Shown here: positions 1-6,218 of the stretch, piece after piece
How the letters are laid out: the number at the start of each line of letters is the position of its first letter
Numbering within the stretch: position 1 is the first letter of the stretch
Source: Flammeovirgaceae bacterium
GTDB taxonomy: Bacteria > Bacteroidota > Bacteroidia > Cytophagales > Cyclobacteriaceae
Assembly: GCA_003229495.1 (NCBI GenBank)
Contig: QIEB01000055.1
Span: 1-6,218 of the forward strand
DNA: 6,218 bases
Direction: 5' to 3'
Notes under the pieces: generated by a model
What the model was told of the DNA's origin: nothing
Seen by the model: only the letters and a program-made list of their open reading frames with translations
Database searches by the model: none
Made by a program: the position numbers and the translations under genes

Positions 1-2331
1 ATATTCCCCAGGGATCACCCTCCCCCCTATAAACAGATCCATATCTCCGTCGCCGTCATAGTCAGCTCCTACTACGCACGAACCACTGCTGCTAGTATTT
101 GGCAGATCACTAAACTTTGAATAATTACCTTTCCCGTCATTGATGTACAATCTGTCCTGATAAAAAGGAGAGTCCTTTGGGTGACTGGTACCACCACTTA
201 CCACATACAGATCTTTATCCCCATCTCCTTCTACATCAAAAAATAAAGCCCCCATGTCCTCCGACATACTATCAACAGTCCATGCCTTTCGGACAAATCC
301 CGTGCTATCAGGGGCTTGCAAAAAGAACCTGCCCGACTGTCCACTAGCCCCGCCAATATAAATATCTTCCAAATTGTCTTTGTTAATGTCCGCTACTGCA
401 ATTCCAGGACCTAATTGGGAATGCATGTGTGGAAGAATAGGTTGAATTTTAAAGTCAACCTGCTCATTTTCCTTATGGATGAAATCCGATAATTGTGCTA
501 CCTGATATTCGGCAAAAATAACCTCCTTACCTTTGGAGGCTGGTGAAAAGTATCCCTCTGCCATTCGGTAGTTTAGTTCTAACACCTGGTTAGGTTTTAC
601 CTGGTCCAACTTCTGGTATTTTCCATCTGGCCAAACTATGGTAAGACTGTCTATAACCTTGCTGTTTCCCAGCCCAAAGTGTGGTTGAGGGTCTACCGAT
701 GATTCGTAACCTCTTGAAAGATAATGTTCATATAGCTGGATGTTGCCCTGATGATATAGCTGTATTCTGGCGCCTATACCCTGCTGGTTTTTGCTGGGGC
801 CGATTAATCTTAGTTGAAGGAAGTTATGGGAAGTTTTGGAATCTGCCCGGTTTTCATACACATGCGCGGGTTCATTGATGTTATTCACCACCAACTCCAG
901 ATCTCCATCATTGTCTAAGTCTACATAAATTGCCCCATAGGAGTAGCCAGCCTCTTTAATTCCCCAGTCTTTTGAACTTTTACGAAACTTAAGATTTCCC
1001 AGGTTTTCATACAGATAATCTCTGATTTCAGCCCCTTCCAGGGACTTAATATTATCAAGTTTGTTTTTGATCTTGGCTTGCGGATCACCAATTGGATTAT
1101 CATATATGCTCTGATAATGTATGTAATCCAGATTCCCTAAGTCTCTGAGGAATCCATTAGTTACAAAAAGGTCCTTGTCGCCATCATTATCGTAGTCCGC
1201 AAATAGCGCACTCCAACTCCAATCGGTACTACTGACACCGGTCATAAAGCCCACCTCGCTAAAGTGGCCATCCCCCCGGTTCAGCTGCAGGGTATTTCTT
1301 GAATACTGGGGCATATAGCCAGTTTCCAGCATCAGCCGAAACAAATCATAGCTCGTGGAGGAAATAATCAATTTCTGTCTAAGATTATCCTCGGGCCTCA
1401 TATCCAACACCATGATATCCACCAGTCCATCATTATTAAAATCCGATATATCATTGCCCATTCCAGCGTAACTGGTATGTTGCAAGTATTCTGCGGCTTT
1501 ATCAGAGAAACTTCCATCACCATTGTTTATGTACATGACATCATTTCCTACAAAGTCATTGCTGATGTATATATCTGGCCATCCATCGTTATTTATATCA
1601 CTAATACCCACTCCTAAACTATAACCCTCGACAAGAATACCGGCTTCTACGGAAACATCAGTAAAGGAGCCGTCTCCATTATTTTGGTATAGGACATCCG
1701 TGTTCAATGCCTCCCCGTTAACTTTTCTAGGTGTTACTACATTCACTTTTTGTTCGTAAGCTGCCGAGTTAATAATTAAGAATAAGTCTAAATCCCCATC
1801 CCGATCATAATCGAAAAACGCTGCATGTTGTGTTTGACGTGAATCCGCGATCCCATAGGAAGCAGCCTGCTCTTTAAAGGTATTGTCCTCATTGTTGATG
1901 AACAACAAGTTTGACAGCTGTTCCTCACTCCCACTTCCGGATACAGCTACATAAAGATCTAACCAACCGTCCTGATTTATATCCACCATGGTACAGCCTG
2001 TTCCCCATCGACCATTCTCCAGTCCGGCAGATTGTGTGATATCTTCAAATTGCAGATCACCCTTATTAAGATACAGCCGACCAGTTTCCATATTTCCACT
2101 AAAGTAAAGATCTGACAGACCATCATTATTTATGTCTCCTGCAGCCACACCAGCACCGGTATAGAAGTTCATAAACTCATAAACATTGTTTTCATCATCT
2201 TCTTCAATTCGATTGTTGAAGTAGATACCTGTTTTGTTAGCTGGTAATCTTTTGAATATCTGGACGGGATGATCACAACCGATGGCAATCAAAACTATGG
2301 TCACGATTAGTACAGGGCTTGAACACTTCAT
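1..2331 (-). CDS. VCBS/FG-GAP repeat lipoprotein with ASPIC/UnbV domain, second tandem copy (3' end beyond window)
   Basis: The frame is open from the ATG at 2331 to the left edge, giving 777 residues without a stop; the C-terminus lies outside. Residues 1-18 form a short hydrophobic signal ending in A-I-G before Cys19, a relaxed lipobox, so an outer-membrane lipoprotein is inferred. Ten calcium-loop motifs are visible, starting near residues 66 (DINNDGLSD), 117, 174, 245, 297, 379, 471, 648, 699 and 757. An ASPIC/UnbV-like domain lies at about 518-587 (GIGARIQLY, HFGLG, VWPDG). Motif 7 ends in Glu rather than Asp, and motif 8 (DINKDNLED) lacks the usual Gly. The protein is colinear with its upstream neighbour; by that comparison about 390 residues are missing. 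The family's molecular role is not established; calcium-stabilised propeller binding at the cell surface is inference. It starts four bases after the upstream stop, so co-translation is likely. It is not a pseudogene as far as can be seen. Confidence 0.93.
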   Translation of the reverse strand, partial: MKCSSPVLIVTIVLIAIGCDHPVQIFKRLPANKTGIYFNNRIEEDDENNVYEFMNFYTGAGVAAGDINNDGLSDLYFSGNMETGRLYLNKGDLQFEDITQSAGLENGRWGTGCTMVDINQDGWLDLYVAVSGSGSEEQLSNLLFINNEDNTFKEQAASYGIADSRQTQHAAFFDYDRDGDLDLFLIINSAAYEQKVNVVTPRKVNGEALNTDVLYQNNGDGSFTDVSVEAGILVEGYSLGVGISDINNDGWPDIYISNDFVGNDVMYINNGDGSFSDKAAEYLQHTSYAGMGNDISDFNNDGLVDIMVLDMRPEDNLRQKLIISSTSYDLFRLMLETGYMPQYSRNTLQLNRGDGHFSEVGFMTGVSSTDWSWSALFADYDNDGDKDLFVTNGFLRDLGNLDYIHYQSIYDNPIGDPQAKIKNKLDNIKSLEGAEIRDYLYENLGNLKFRKSSKDWGIKEAGYSYGAIYVDLDNDGDLELVVNNINEPAHVYENRADSKTSHNFLQLRLIGPSKNQQGIGARIQLYHQGNIQLYEHYLSRGYESSVDPQPHFGLGNSKVIDSLTIVWPDGKYQKLDQVKPNQVLELNYRMAEGYFSPASKGKEVIFAEYQVAQLSDFIHKENEQVDFKIQPILPHMHSQLGPGIAVADINKDNLEDIYIGGASGQSGRFFLQAPDSTGFVRKAWTVDSMSEDMGALFFDVEGDGDKDLYVVSGGTSHPKDSPFYQDRLYINDGKGNYSKFSDLPNTSSSGSCVVGADYDGDGDMDLFIGGRVIPGEY
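571..780 (-). other. ASPIC/UnbV domain coding segment of the truncated paralogue
   Basis: Residues 518-587 of the left-hand protein contain GIGARIQLY, a LSRGYESSV loop, PHFGLG, IVWPDG and NQVLELNY, matching the equivalent segment of the neighbouring gene almost position for position. It separates seven upstream calcium-loop motifs from at least three downstream ones. Confidence 0.83.
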
Positions 2332-2338
2332 AACATTA
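2328..2338 (-). promoter_or_regulatory. Stop/start junction between the two paralogues, probable translational coupling
   Basis: On the minus strand the junction reads TAATGTTATGA. The stop TAA (2338-2336) overlaps an ATG that opens a two-codon frame (ATG-TTA-TGA), and its TGA overlaps the real ATG (2331-2329) of the next gene. No Shine-Dalgarno sequence sits at the usual distance; a purine run (AAGGAAAGGG) lies about 20 bases upstream, too far to be a standard one. Re-initiation by the terminating ribosome is the likely mode of start (inference). Confidence 0.55.
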
Positions 2339-5300
2339 AAGAATAGTCCGGCCCTTTCCTTTTTGATCGTAGACAGTTATGGAAGCTATATTATTATGTA
2401 TAATTATAAACCTGCCACTGCTGGATAAATAAGATGATCCGTAGTAAAATTCTTGTTTATAAATAGCACCTTCTTTAGTGATTATCTCTGCATACCTATC
2501 TGACGGTAGTGCATAGAACACATCATCAGCTTTATCACGCTGGAAAATTTTCACAGGTCCAGAATTATTAGCCACTACCACCCTCAGCTTTCCAGTTGAG
2601 GACACCATTTTAACCATACCTTTAGTATCACCATCTGCCAAAACACCAGATTTGGTGGCTGAGACTGAATGAAATTCCCCATGCCCGTCTCCAAGCAACA
2701 GCAGCCCAATTGAAGCATCGTATTTCCCGGTAGAGACTACAGAAGCATAAAAATTTCCAGTTAATAAAGCATCCAATGATCCGTCTTGATTATAATCATC
2801 TACGGTAATACCGTAAACAGGAGAAAACTGGGCCATCAACGGCAAAGATTTCATAGCGAATTGACCCCCACCTAAATTTTCCAAAAATGAAGTTTCAAAA
2901 TTTTCACTTCGAACCACAAAAGCATCCTTCAATTCGGATTTAAGGAATGATTCTTCAAATTTGGCCTCTGCATATTTTTCATAGGTTTTAAACCGGGCAC
3001 CCATGGCGCTGATCTGGGCGATCATATCATCCCTGGTATGAGCTATATAGTTTTCCCCCTGGACATAGTAGCACATGATGGGGTCGATGCGGCCATTAAT
3101 ATCAAAATCTTTGGCATATATGCACAGCGGTTCTTGCGGGGATGCTTTCAACCGGCTGTTAAGCCCCAGATTCCCTGCCAGGTAGTCTATATCTCCATCA
3201 GCATCAAAGTCGCCGGCGGACAAACTGTTCCACCATCCATGGGTATGCTCCAGACCAGTCTCTGAAGTTGCATCTACCAGGGTACCATTGTTGTTAGAAA
3301 AGAACTTAATTGGCATAAACTCACCTACCACTATCAAATCCAGCCAACCGTCGTTATTGAAATCTGTCCAAAGTGCAGCGGTTACCATACCCATTTTGGT
3401 AAAATCTTCAGGCAGTTTAGAAGTGACCGGAGAAAAACGGACTTCATCATCGCCAGAGCCGCTCTCATTAAGAAGAAGATAACTTTTAGGAGTCAGTGGA
3501 TAGGATCCCGGTAAAACCCTGCCACCCACAAAAAGATCCAAATCCCCATCTCTGTCATAATCACCCGCCACCACACATGAACTGCTTTCGCTAATTGTGG
3601 GTAATGCTTGTGGTTGGTAAGTAAAATTACCTTTCCCATCATTTGAATACAGACGGTCCTGGTACAACTTAGAACCTTCCAGGTGAGCAGCTCCTCCGCT
3701 GGCGACATAAAGATCCAGGTCGCCATCTCCATTAGCATCAAAAAACAATACCCCCAGATCTTCTGACGTGCTATCTAAGCTCATTTTCTGAACATTCATA
3801 GTCCCGTCTGGGTTTTGTAAACAGAAAGCCCCGGGATAGCCTGTAGCCCCTCCTACATAAAAATCCTGAAGGCCGTCATCATTGATGTCAGCTACTGCTA
3901 ATCCCGGGCCGTTGCGCGAATGCATATGAGGCAAAGTAGGCTGAAGTTTGAAATCGACAAATATATTTTCCCGATGTTGATAATGAAAGTTAAGATCACT
4001 GGTAACCTCTTGAAAATAAGGTTTCGAATTATGCTGGGATGGCTTGAATCCAATCGAATCTAAATTGTTATAATTTACGGTAAGCACTTGGTTTACAGGA
4101 ATATTAAATAATGTCTGTAAAGATCCATCCGGCCAAATAACTTGCAAGCTATCTATTTGCCTCACCTTACCCAAGCCAAAATGAATCTGTAGGTCAACGC
4201 TGCTAAGGTAACCCCGGTAAGGAGTAACATATTGGTATTGTATCTGGGAATTAATATACAATCGAATTTTAGCGCCTAATCCCTGAACATTCCCTTTTGG
4301 CCCTTTTAATTTTATCTGCAAATAATTTGCAGAGTTATTCTTCAACTCCCTGGACTGGTTCTTATATATCGCCGCTACTTCATCGATGTTATTGATGGCA
4401 AGGTCCAGATCACCGTCATTGTCAAAATCAGCATAGACCGCACCATTGGAATAGGACGGTCGGGTTAGCCCCCATTCCCCGGTAGTATTAGTAAAGGTCA
4501 AGTCCCCTTGATTCCTAAATATATAATTAGGCAGTTTAGCTCCTGGTAATTCATTAAGTGCCAGGAGTCTTTGTTGTCGATTAGCTTCAGCCTCTCCCAT
4601 GGCAAGTACTTGTTGACCATATACAATGAAATCCAAATTAGTGACATCTCGCGGATAACCGTTGGTAATAAACAAATCCTTGAAGCCATCGTTATCATAG
4701 TCAGCGAGTAATGCACTCCAACTCCAGTCGGTAGCATCGATTCCCGACAGCTGCCCAATTTCGCTAAAGGTTCCGTTGCCGTTATTTAATTGCAAGGTAT
4801 TGCGAATATATTGGGGCTGATATCCATAGTCCATATTGTTTTGGTATGCATCATAATTATTGCCCATCATGGTTAGTTTTCGTCTCCGGTTGTCTTCCGG
4901 GAGCATATCCAGCACTACAATATCAAGTAGACCATCATTATTGAAATCCGCCACGTCATTACCCATGCCATTGTAAGTCTGATGTTTTAAATAACTGGCA
5001 GCTTCATTCTTGAAACTGCCATCTTGTTGATTGATATATAGCAGATCGTTAGTTAGGAAATCATTGGATATGTAAAGATCGGGCCATTGATCTTCGTTGA
5101 TATCACAGATCTCAACCCCCAGACCAAACCCTTCAATTAGGATTCCAGCCTCTTCAGATACTTCCGAAAAGCTCAAATCACCGTTATTTCGAAATAATTT
5201 ATCTACTGAAGGAGCTTTCCCTGTGGCATCAATAGGTCTTGAGGTATTCCTGTTGAAATTTACCAAGGCATTACTTAACATGTAAACGTCCAGGTCACCA

Positions 5301-5848
5301 TCCAGATCATAATCGAAAAATGCTGATTGAACGGTGTACTCAGAGTTATCTAAACCATAGGCGACCGCGGATTCTGTAAAAGTCAGATTCCCATTATTGA
5401 TATATAAAAGATTCGCCCGATCTTCGTATATGGTACCCCTGGGACCACCACGACTGACGTATATATCCAGATATCCATCTTGATTTATATCTACTATTGA
5501 GACCCCATTGGACCAGTCTGCAGTAAGAAGTCCCGCTGCTTCTGTAATATCTTCAAATCGCCAATCACCTTTGTTTATATACAAACGATTGGAGACCATA
5601 TTTCCGGTAAAGTAAATATCCAACAGATTATCGTTATTGAAATCGCCAACGGCCACCCCTGCCCCGTTATATATAAACTCGAACTCCAGTACCGATAAAG
5701 AATCTGTGAGTAGAATATCATTAGAAAATTCAATACCAGTGACGGCGCTGCCCATGGGTATGAACAAGGTATGGGATTGGCGACAAGCCCAAAACATCAA
5801 AAGAGGCGTCAGCCAAATTATAAGTTTAACTTTTCTAAACCACGTCAT
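2336..5848 (-). CDS. Large VCBS/FG-GAP repeat lipoprotein with central ASPIC/UnbV domain (two predicted beta-propellers)
   Basis: Complete gene of 1170 residues. The N-terminus (residues 1-21) has Arg5/Lys6/Lys8, then a hydrophobic stretch and F-W-A before Cys22, a relaxed lipobox; an outer-membrane lipoprotein is inferred. Fourteen D-x-[DN]-x-[DN]-x-x-x-D loops start near residues 69, 120, 179, 249, 301, 383, 474, then 654, 704, 763, 829, 880, 914 and 1018. Between the two sets lies an ASPIC/UnbV-like domain at about 523-591 (GLGAKIRLY, PYRGYLSS, HFGLG, IWPDG). Motif 1 (DFNNDNLLD) and motif 4 (DINEDQWPD) lack the usual Gly. After the ASPIC domain is LPHMHS at 639-644, also present in the paralogue. 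Such loops bind calcium in integrin-alpha-like propellers. No catalytic residues are recognised; a binding or structural role next to a SusC/SusD system is inference. The ATG at 5848 is chosen because it gives an immediate lipoprotein signal; no Shine-Dalgarno sequence precedes it, as is common in Bacteroidota. Confidence 0.96.
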   Translation of the reverse strand: MTWFRKVKLIIWLTPLLMFWACRQSHTLFIPMGSAVTGIEFSNDILLTDSLSVLEFEFIYNGAGVAVGDFNNDNLLDIYFTGNMVSNRLYINKGDWRFEDITEAAGLLTADWSNGVSIVDINQDGYLDIYVSRGGPRGTIYEDRANLLYINNGNLTFTESAVAYGLDNSEYTVQSAFFDYDLDGDLDVYMLSNALVNFNRNTSRPIDATGKAPSVDKLFRNNGDLSFSEVSEEAGILIEGFGLGVEICDINEDQWPDLYISNDFLTNDLLYINQQDGSFKNEAASYLKHQTYNGMGNDVADFNNDGLLDIVVLDMLPEDNRRRKLTMMGNNYDAYQNNMDYGYQPQYIRNTLQLNNGNGTFSEIGQLSGIDATDWSWSALLADYDNDGFKDLFITNGYPRDVTNLDFIVYGQQVLAMGEAEANRQQRLLALNELPGAKLPNYIFRNQGDLTFTNTTGEWGLTRPSYSNGAVYADFDNDGDLDLAINNIDEVAAIYKNQSRELKNNSANYLQIKLKGPKGNVQGLGAKIRLYINSQIQYQYVTPYRGYLSSVDLQIHFGLGKVRQIDSLQVIWPDGSLQTLFNIPVNQVLTVNYNNLDSIGFKPSQHNSKPYFQEVTSDLNFHYQHRENIFVDFKLQPTLPHMHSRNGPGLAVADINDDGLQDFYVGGATGYPGAFCLQNPDGTMNVQKMSLDSTSEDLGVLFFDANGDGDLDLYVASGGAAHLEGSKLYQDRLYSNDGKGNFTYQPQALPTISESSSCVVAGDYDRDGDLDLFVGGRVLPGSYPLTPKSYLLLNESGSGDDEVRFSPVTSKLPEDFTKMGMVTAALWTDFNNDGWLDLIVVGEFMPIKFFSNNNGTLVDATSETGLEHTHGWWNSLSAGDFDADGDIDYLAGNLGLNSRLKASPQEPLCIYAKDFDINGRIDPIMCYYVQGENYIAHTRDDMIAQISAMGARFKTYEKYAEAKFEESFLKSELKDAFVVRSENFETSFLENLGGGQFAMKSLPLMAQFSPVYGITVDDYNQDGSLDALLTGNFYASVVSTGKYDASIGLLLLGDGHGEFHSVSATKSGVLADGDTKGMVKMVSSTGKLRVVVANNSGPVKIFQRDKADDVFYALPSDRYAEIITKEGAIYKQEFYYGSSYLSSSGRFIIIHNNIASITVYDQKGKGRTIL
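2747..3913 (-). repeat. Second FG-GAP/VCBS half (predicted beta-propeller 2) of the 1170-residue protein
   Basis: This covers residues 646-1034. Motifs start at residues 654, 704, 763, 829, 880, 914 and 1018. The first four spacings (50, 59, 66, 51) closely match those of the first half (51, 59, 70, 52). The motif at 914 (DFDINGRID) is only 34 residues after the previous one, so it may not mark a separate blade. A long, probably helical stretch at about 940-975, rich in Glu, Lys and Ala, precedes the last motif. Confidence 0.65.
4076..4282 (-). other. ASPIC/UnbV domain coding segment of the 1170-residue protein
   Basis: Residues 523-591 show the signature of the ASPIC/UnbV family (named after the C-terminus of cartilage acidic protein 1 and bacterial UnbV): GLGAKIRLY, a PYRGYLSS loop, HFGLG, then a strand ending in IWPDG and a final NQVLTVNY. 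In CRTAC1-type proteins this domain follows FG-GAP repeats at the C-terminus; here a second repeat set follows it, so it sits in the middle. Its function is unknown. Confidence 0.85.
4379..5668 (-). repeat. First FG-GAP/VCBS half (predicted beta-propeller 1) of the 1170-residue protein
   Basis: This covers residues 61-490 of the lipoprotein. Seven calcium-loop motifs start at residues 69, 120, 179, 249, 301, 383 and 474, with spacings of 51, 59, 70, 52, 82 and 91. It begins with NGAGVAVGDF, which resembles the opening NGPGLAVADI of the second half. A charged, probably helical insert (about residues 410-435) lies between motifs 6 and 7. Seven motifs fit a seven-bladed propeller, but the fold itself is inferred. 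Confidence 0.7.
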
Positions 5849-5931
5849 ATAAATTGTGAAATGGAAGTTGTAGGAATATACCCACAGATATCAATTTACG
5901 GACTTTACCCGGATTTTTAAATCTCTGGAAC

Positions 5932-5970
5932 TAAAGAGGGAGTTTGTTGTAATTACAAGCTCCCTCTTTA
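5932..5970 (-). terminator. Strong hairpin downstream of susD-like gene, probable terminator or attenuator
   Basis: Positions 5932-5947 pair with 5955-5970: eleven perfect outer pairs (taaagagggag with ctccctcttta), one G-T wobble and four more pairs, closing on a seven-base loop (5948-5954). The hairpin begins 31 bases after the susD-like stop. Read on the minus strand, the 3' arm ends in CTCCCTCTTTA, but no long T-run follows, so termination may be partial. It could let susD be expressed more strongly than the propeller genes, or protect the 3' end of the susD message. Confidence 0.65.
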
Positions 5971-6001
5971 ACTGTTCCTATGAACCGGTGTTGACTAGGT
6001 C

Positions 6002-6218
6002 TTAATAACCGGGGTTTTGAGTAAGTATCCCATTGGATCTGTCAATTTCTAATTGCGGGAATGGAAATACATTTAACTTCGGATCCCAACTTGCACCGAA
6101 TATTGCAGGGCCCAAATCCCATCTTACTATGTCAAACCAACGGTGAGGCTCTAATGCCAATTCCACGCGCTTTTCTTGTTGAAGGTCGGCCATGGTAGCG
6201 GTGCCAAACAACGGAGTT
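6002..6218 (-). CDS. SusD/RagB family nutrient-binding outer-membrane lipoprotein, C-terminal fragment
   Basis: Only the last 72 residues are in the window; the gene continues past the right edge. The fragment has the usual closing signature of SusD/RagB proteins: EKRVELALEPHRWFDIVRWD, a hydrophobic stretch, then VFPFPQLEIDRS, and an ending of LTQNPGY. SusD-like proteins are surface lipoproteins that cap a SusC-type TonB-dependent transporter and capture oligosaccharides or other oligomers. The partner susC-like gene is expected immediately upstream, to the right and unseen. The frame stays open to the edge through a TTG at 6211-6209 that is internal, not a start. The substrate cannot be inferred from this end. 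The downstream propeller lipoproteins are on the same strand 153 bases away and may belong to the same locus. Confidence 0.93.
   Translation of the reverse strand, partial: TPLFGTATMADLQQEKRVELALEPHRWFDIVRWDLGPAIFGASWDPKLNVFPFPQLEIDRSNGILTQNPGY

Noticed and set aside
681..878. Plus-strand 65-codon frame, and similar plus-strand frames at 3038-3265, 3288-3482, 5097-5285 and 5637-5852
   Set aside because: All lie antisense to conserved propeller codons, have no recognisable domain and no upstream signals; they are by-products of the repeat-rich coding strand.
1..2331. The left-hand gene as a pseudogene, since only short reading frames are obvious there
   Set aside because: Reading codon by codon from the ATG at 2331 gives 777 sense codons to position 1 with no stop or frameshift; it is merely cut by the window edge.
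3493..3741. Minus-strand frames at 921-1103, 3493-3741 and 4498-4758
   Set aside because: They sit in alternative frames inside the two large genes, whose own frame encodes clear FG-GAP motifs there.
1423..4973. Nucleotide similarity such as catcattatt..aaatccg at about 1426-1446 and 4934-4953 as a mobile or CRISPR-like repeat
   Set aside because: These are equivalent codons of the conserved motif (DFNNDGL) in paralogous genes, without regular units, spacers or terminal inverted repeats.
5873..5880. TATATTCC on the minus strand as a Bacteroidota -7 promoter box for the 1170-residue gene
   Set aside because: It matches TAnnTTTG only in part, and no TTTG-like -33 box is present 19-21 bases upstream; an own promoter is possible but not supported.
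6209..6211. TTG as a start codon giving a separate 69-residue protein
   Set aside because: The frame is open upstream to the edge and the product is plainly the end of a SusD/RagB protein, so this is an internal Leu codon.

Overview
The window looks like DNA from a member of the Bacteroidota, probably a free-living or marine/environmental member of the Cytophagales or a related order. The evidence is the C-terminus of a SusD/RagB-type nutrient-binding lipoprotein, two very long VCBS/FG-GAP-repeat lipoproteins with an ASPIC/UnbV domain, the absence of Shine-Dalgarno sequences before the starts, and a moderately AT-rich composition. I cannot name the genus from the sequence alone.

All supported genes lie on the minus strand, so transcription runs from right to left. 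At the right edge (6002-6218) is the last part of a susD-like gene; its susC-like TonB-dependent transporter partner would normally lie further right, outside the window. A 153-bp gap follows, holding a strong hairpin (5932-5970) that is probably a terminator or attenuator. Next is a complete 1170-residue lipoprotein gene (2336-5848), then, four bases after its stop, a second gene of the same family (1-2331). The second gene is open in frame to the left edge and is cut by it, so only its first 777 residues are seen.

The two large proteins are colinear paralogues: every calcium-loop motif in the shorter one has a counterpart within three to six residues of the expected place in the other. The complete one has seven D-x-[DN]-x-[DN]-x-x-x-D loops, then an ASPIC/UnbV domain, then seven more, which suggests two beta-propellers joined by a small domain. 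The motif spacing in the second half echoes the first, pointing to an ancient internal duplication within a gene that was later duplicated in tandem.

The likely joint role (inference) is at the outer membrane. SusC/SusD-type proteins import an oligomeric nutrient, and the two calcium-dependent propeller lipoproteins may bind the substrate, a surface polymer or the transporter itself. No enzyme gene is visible, so the substrate cannot be deduced. The plus strand holds no supported gene.
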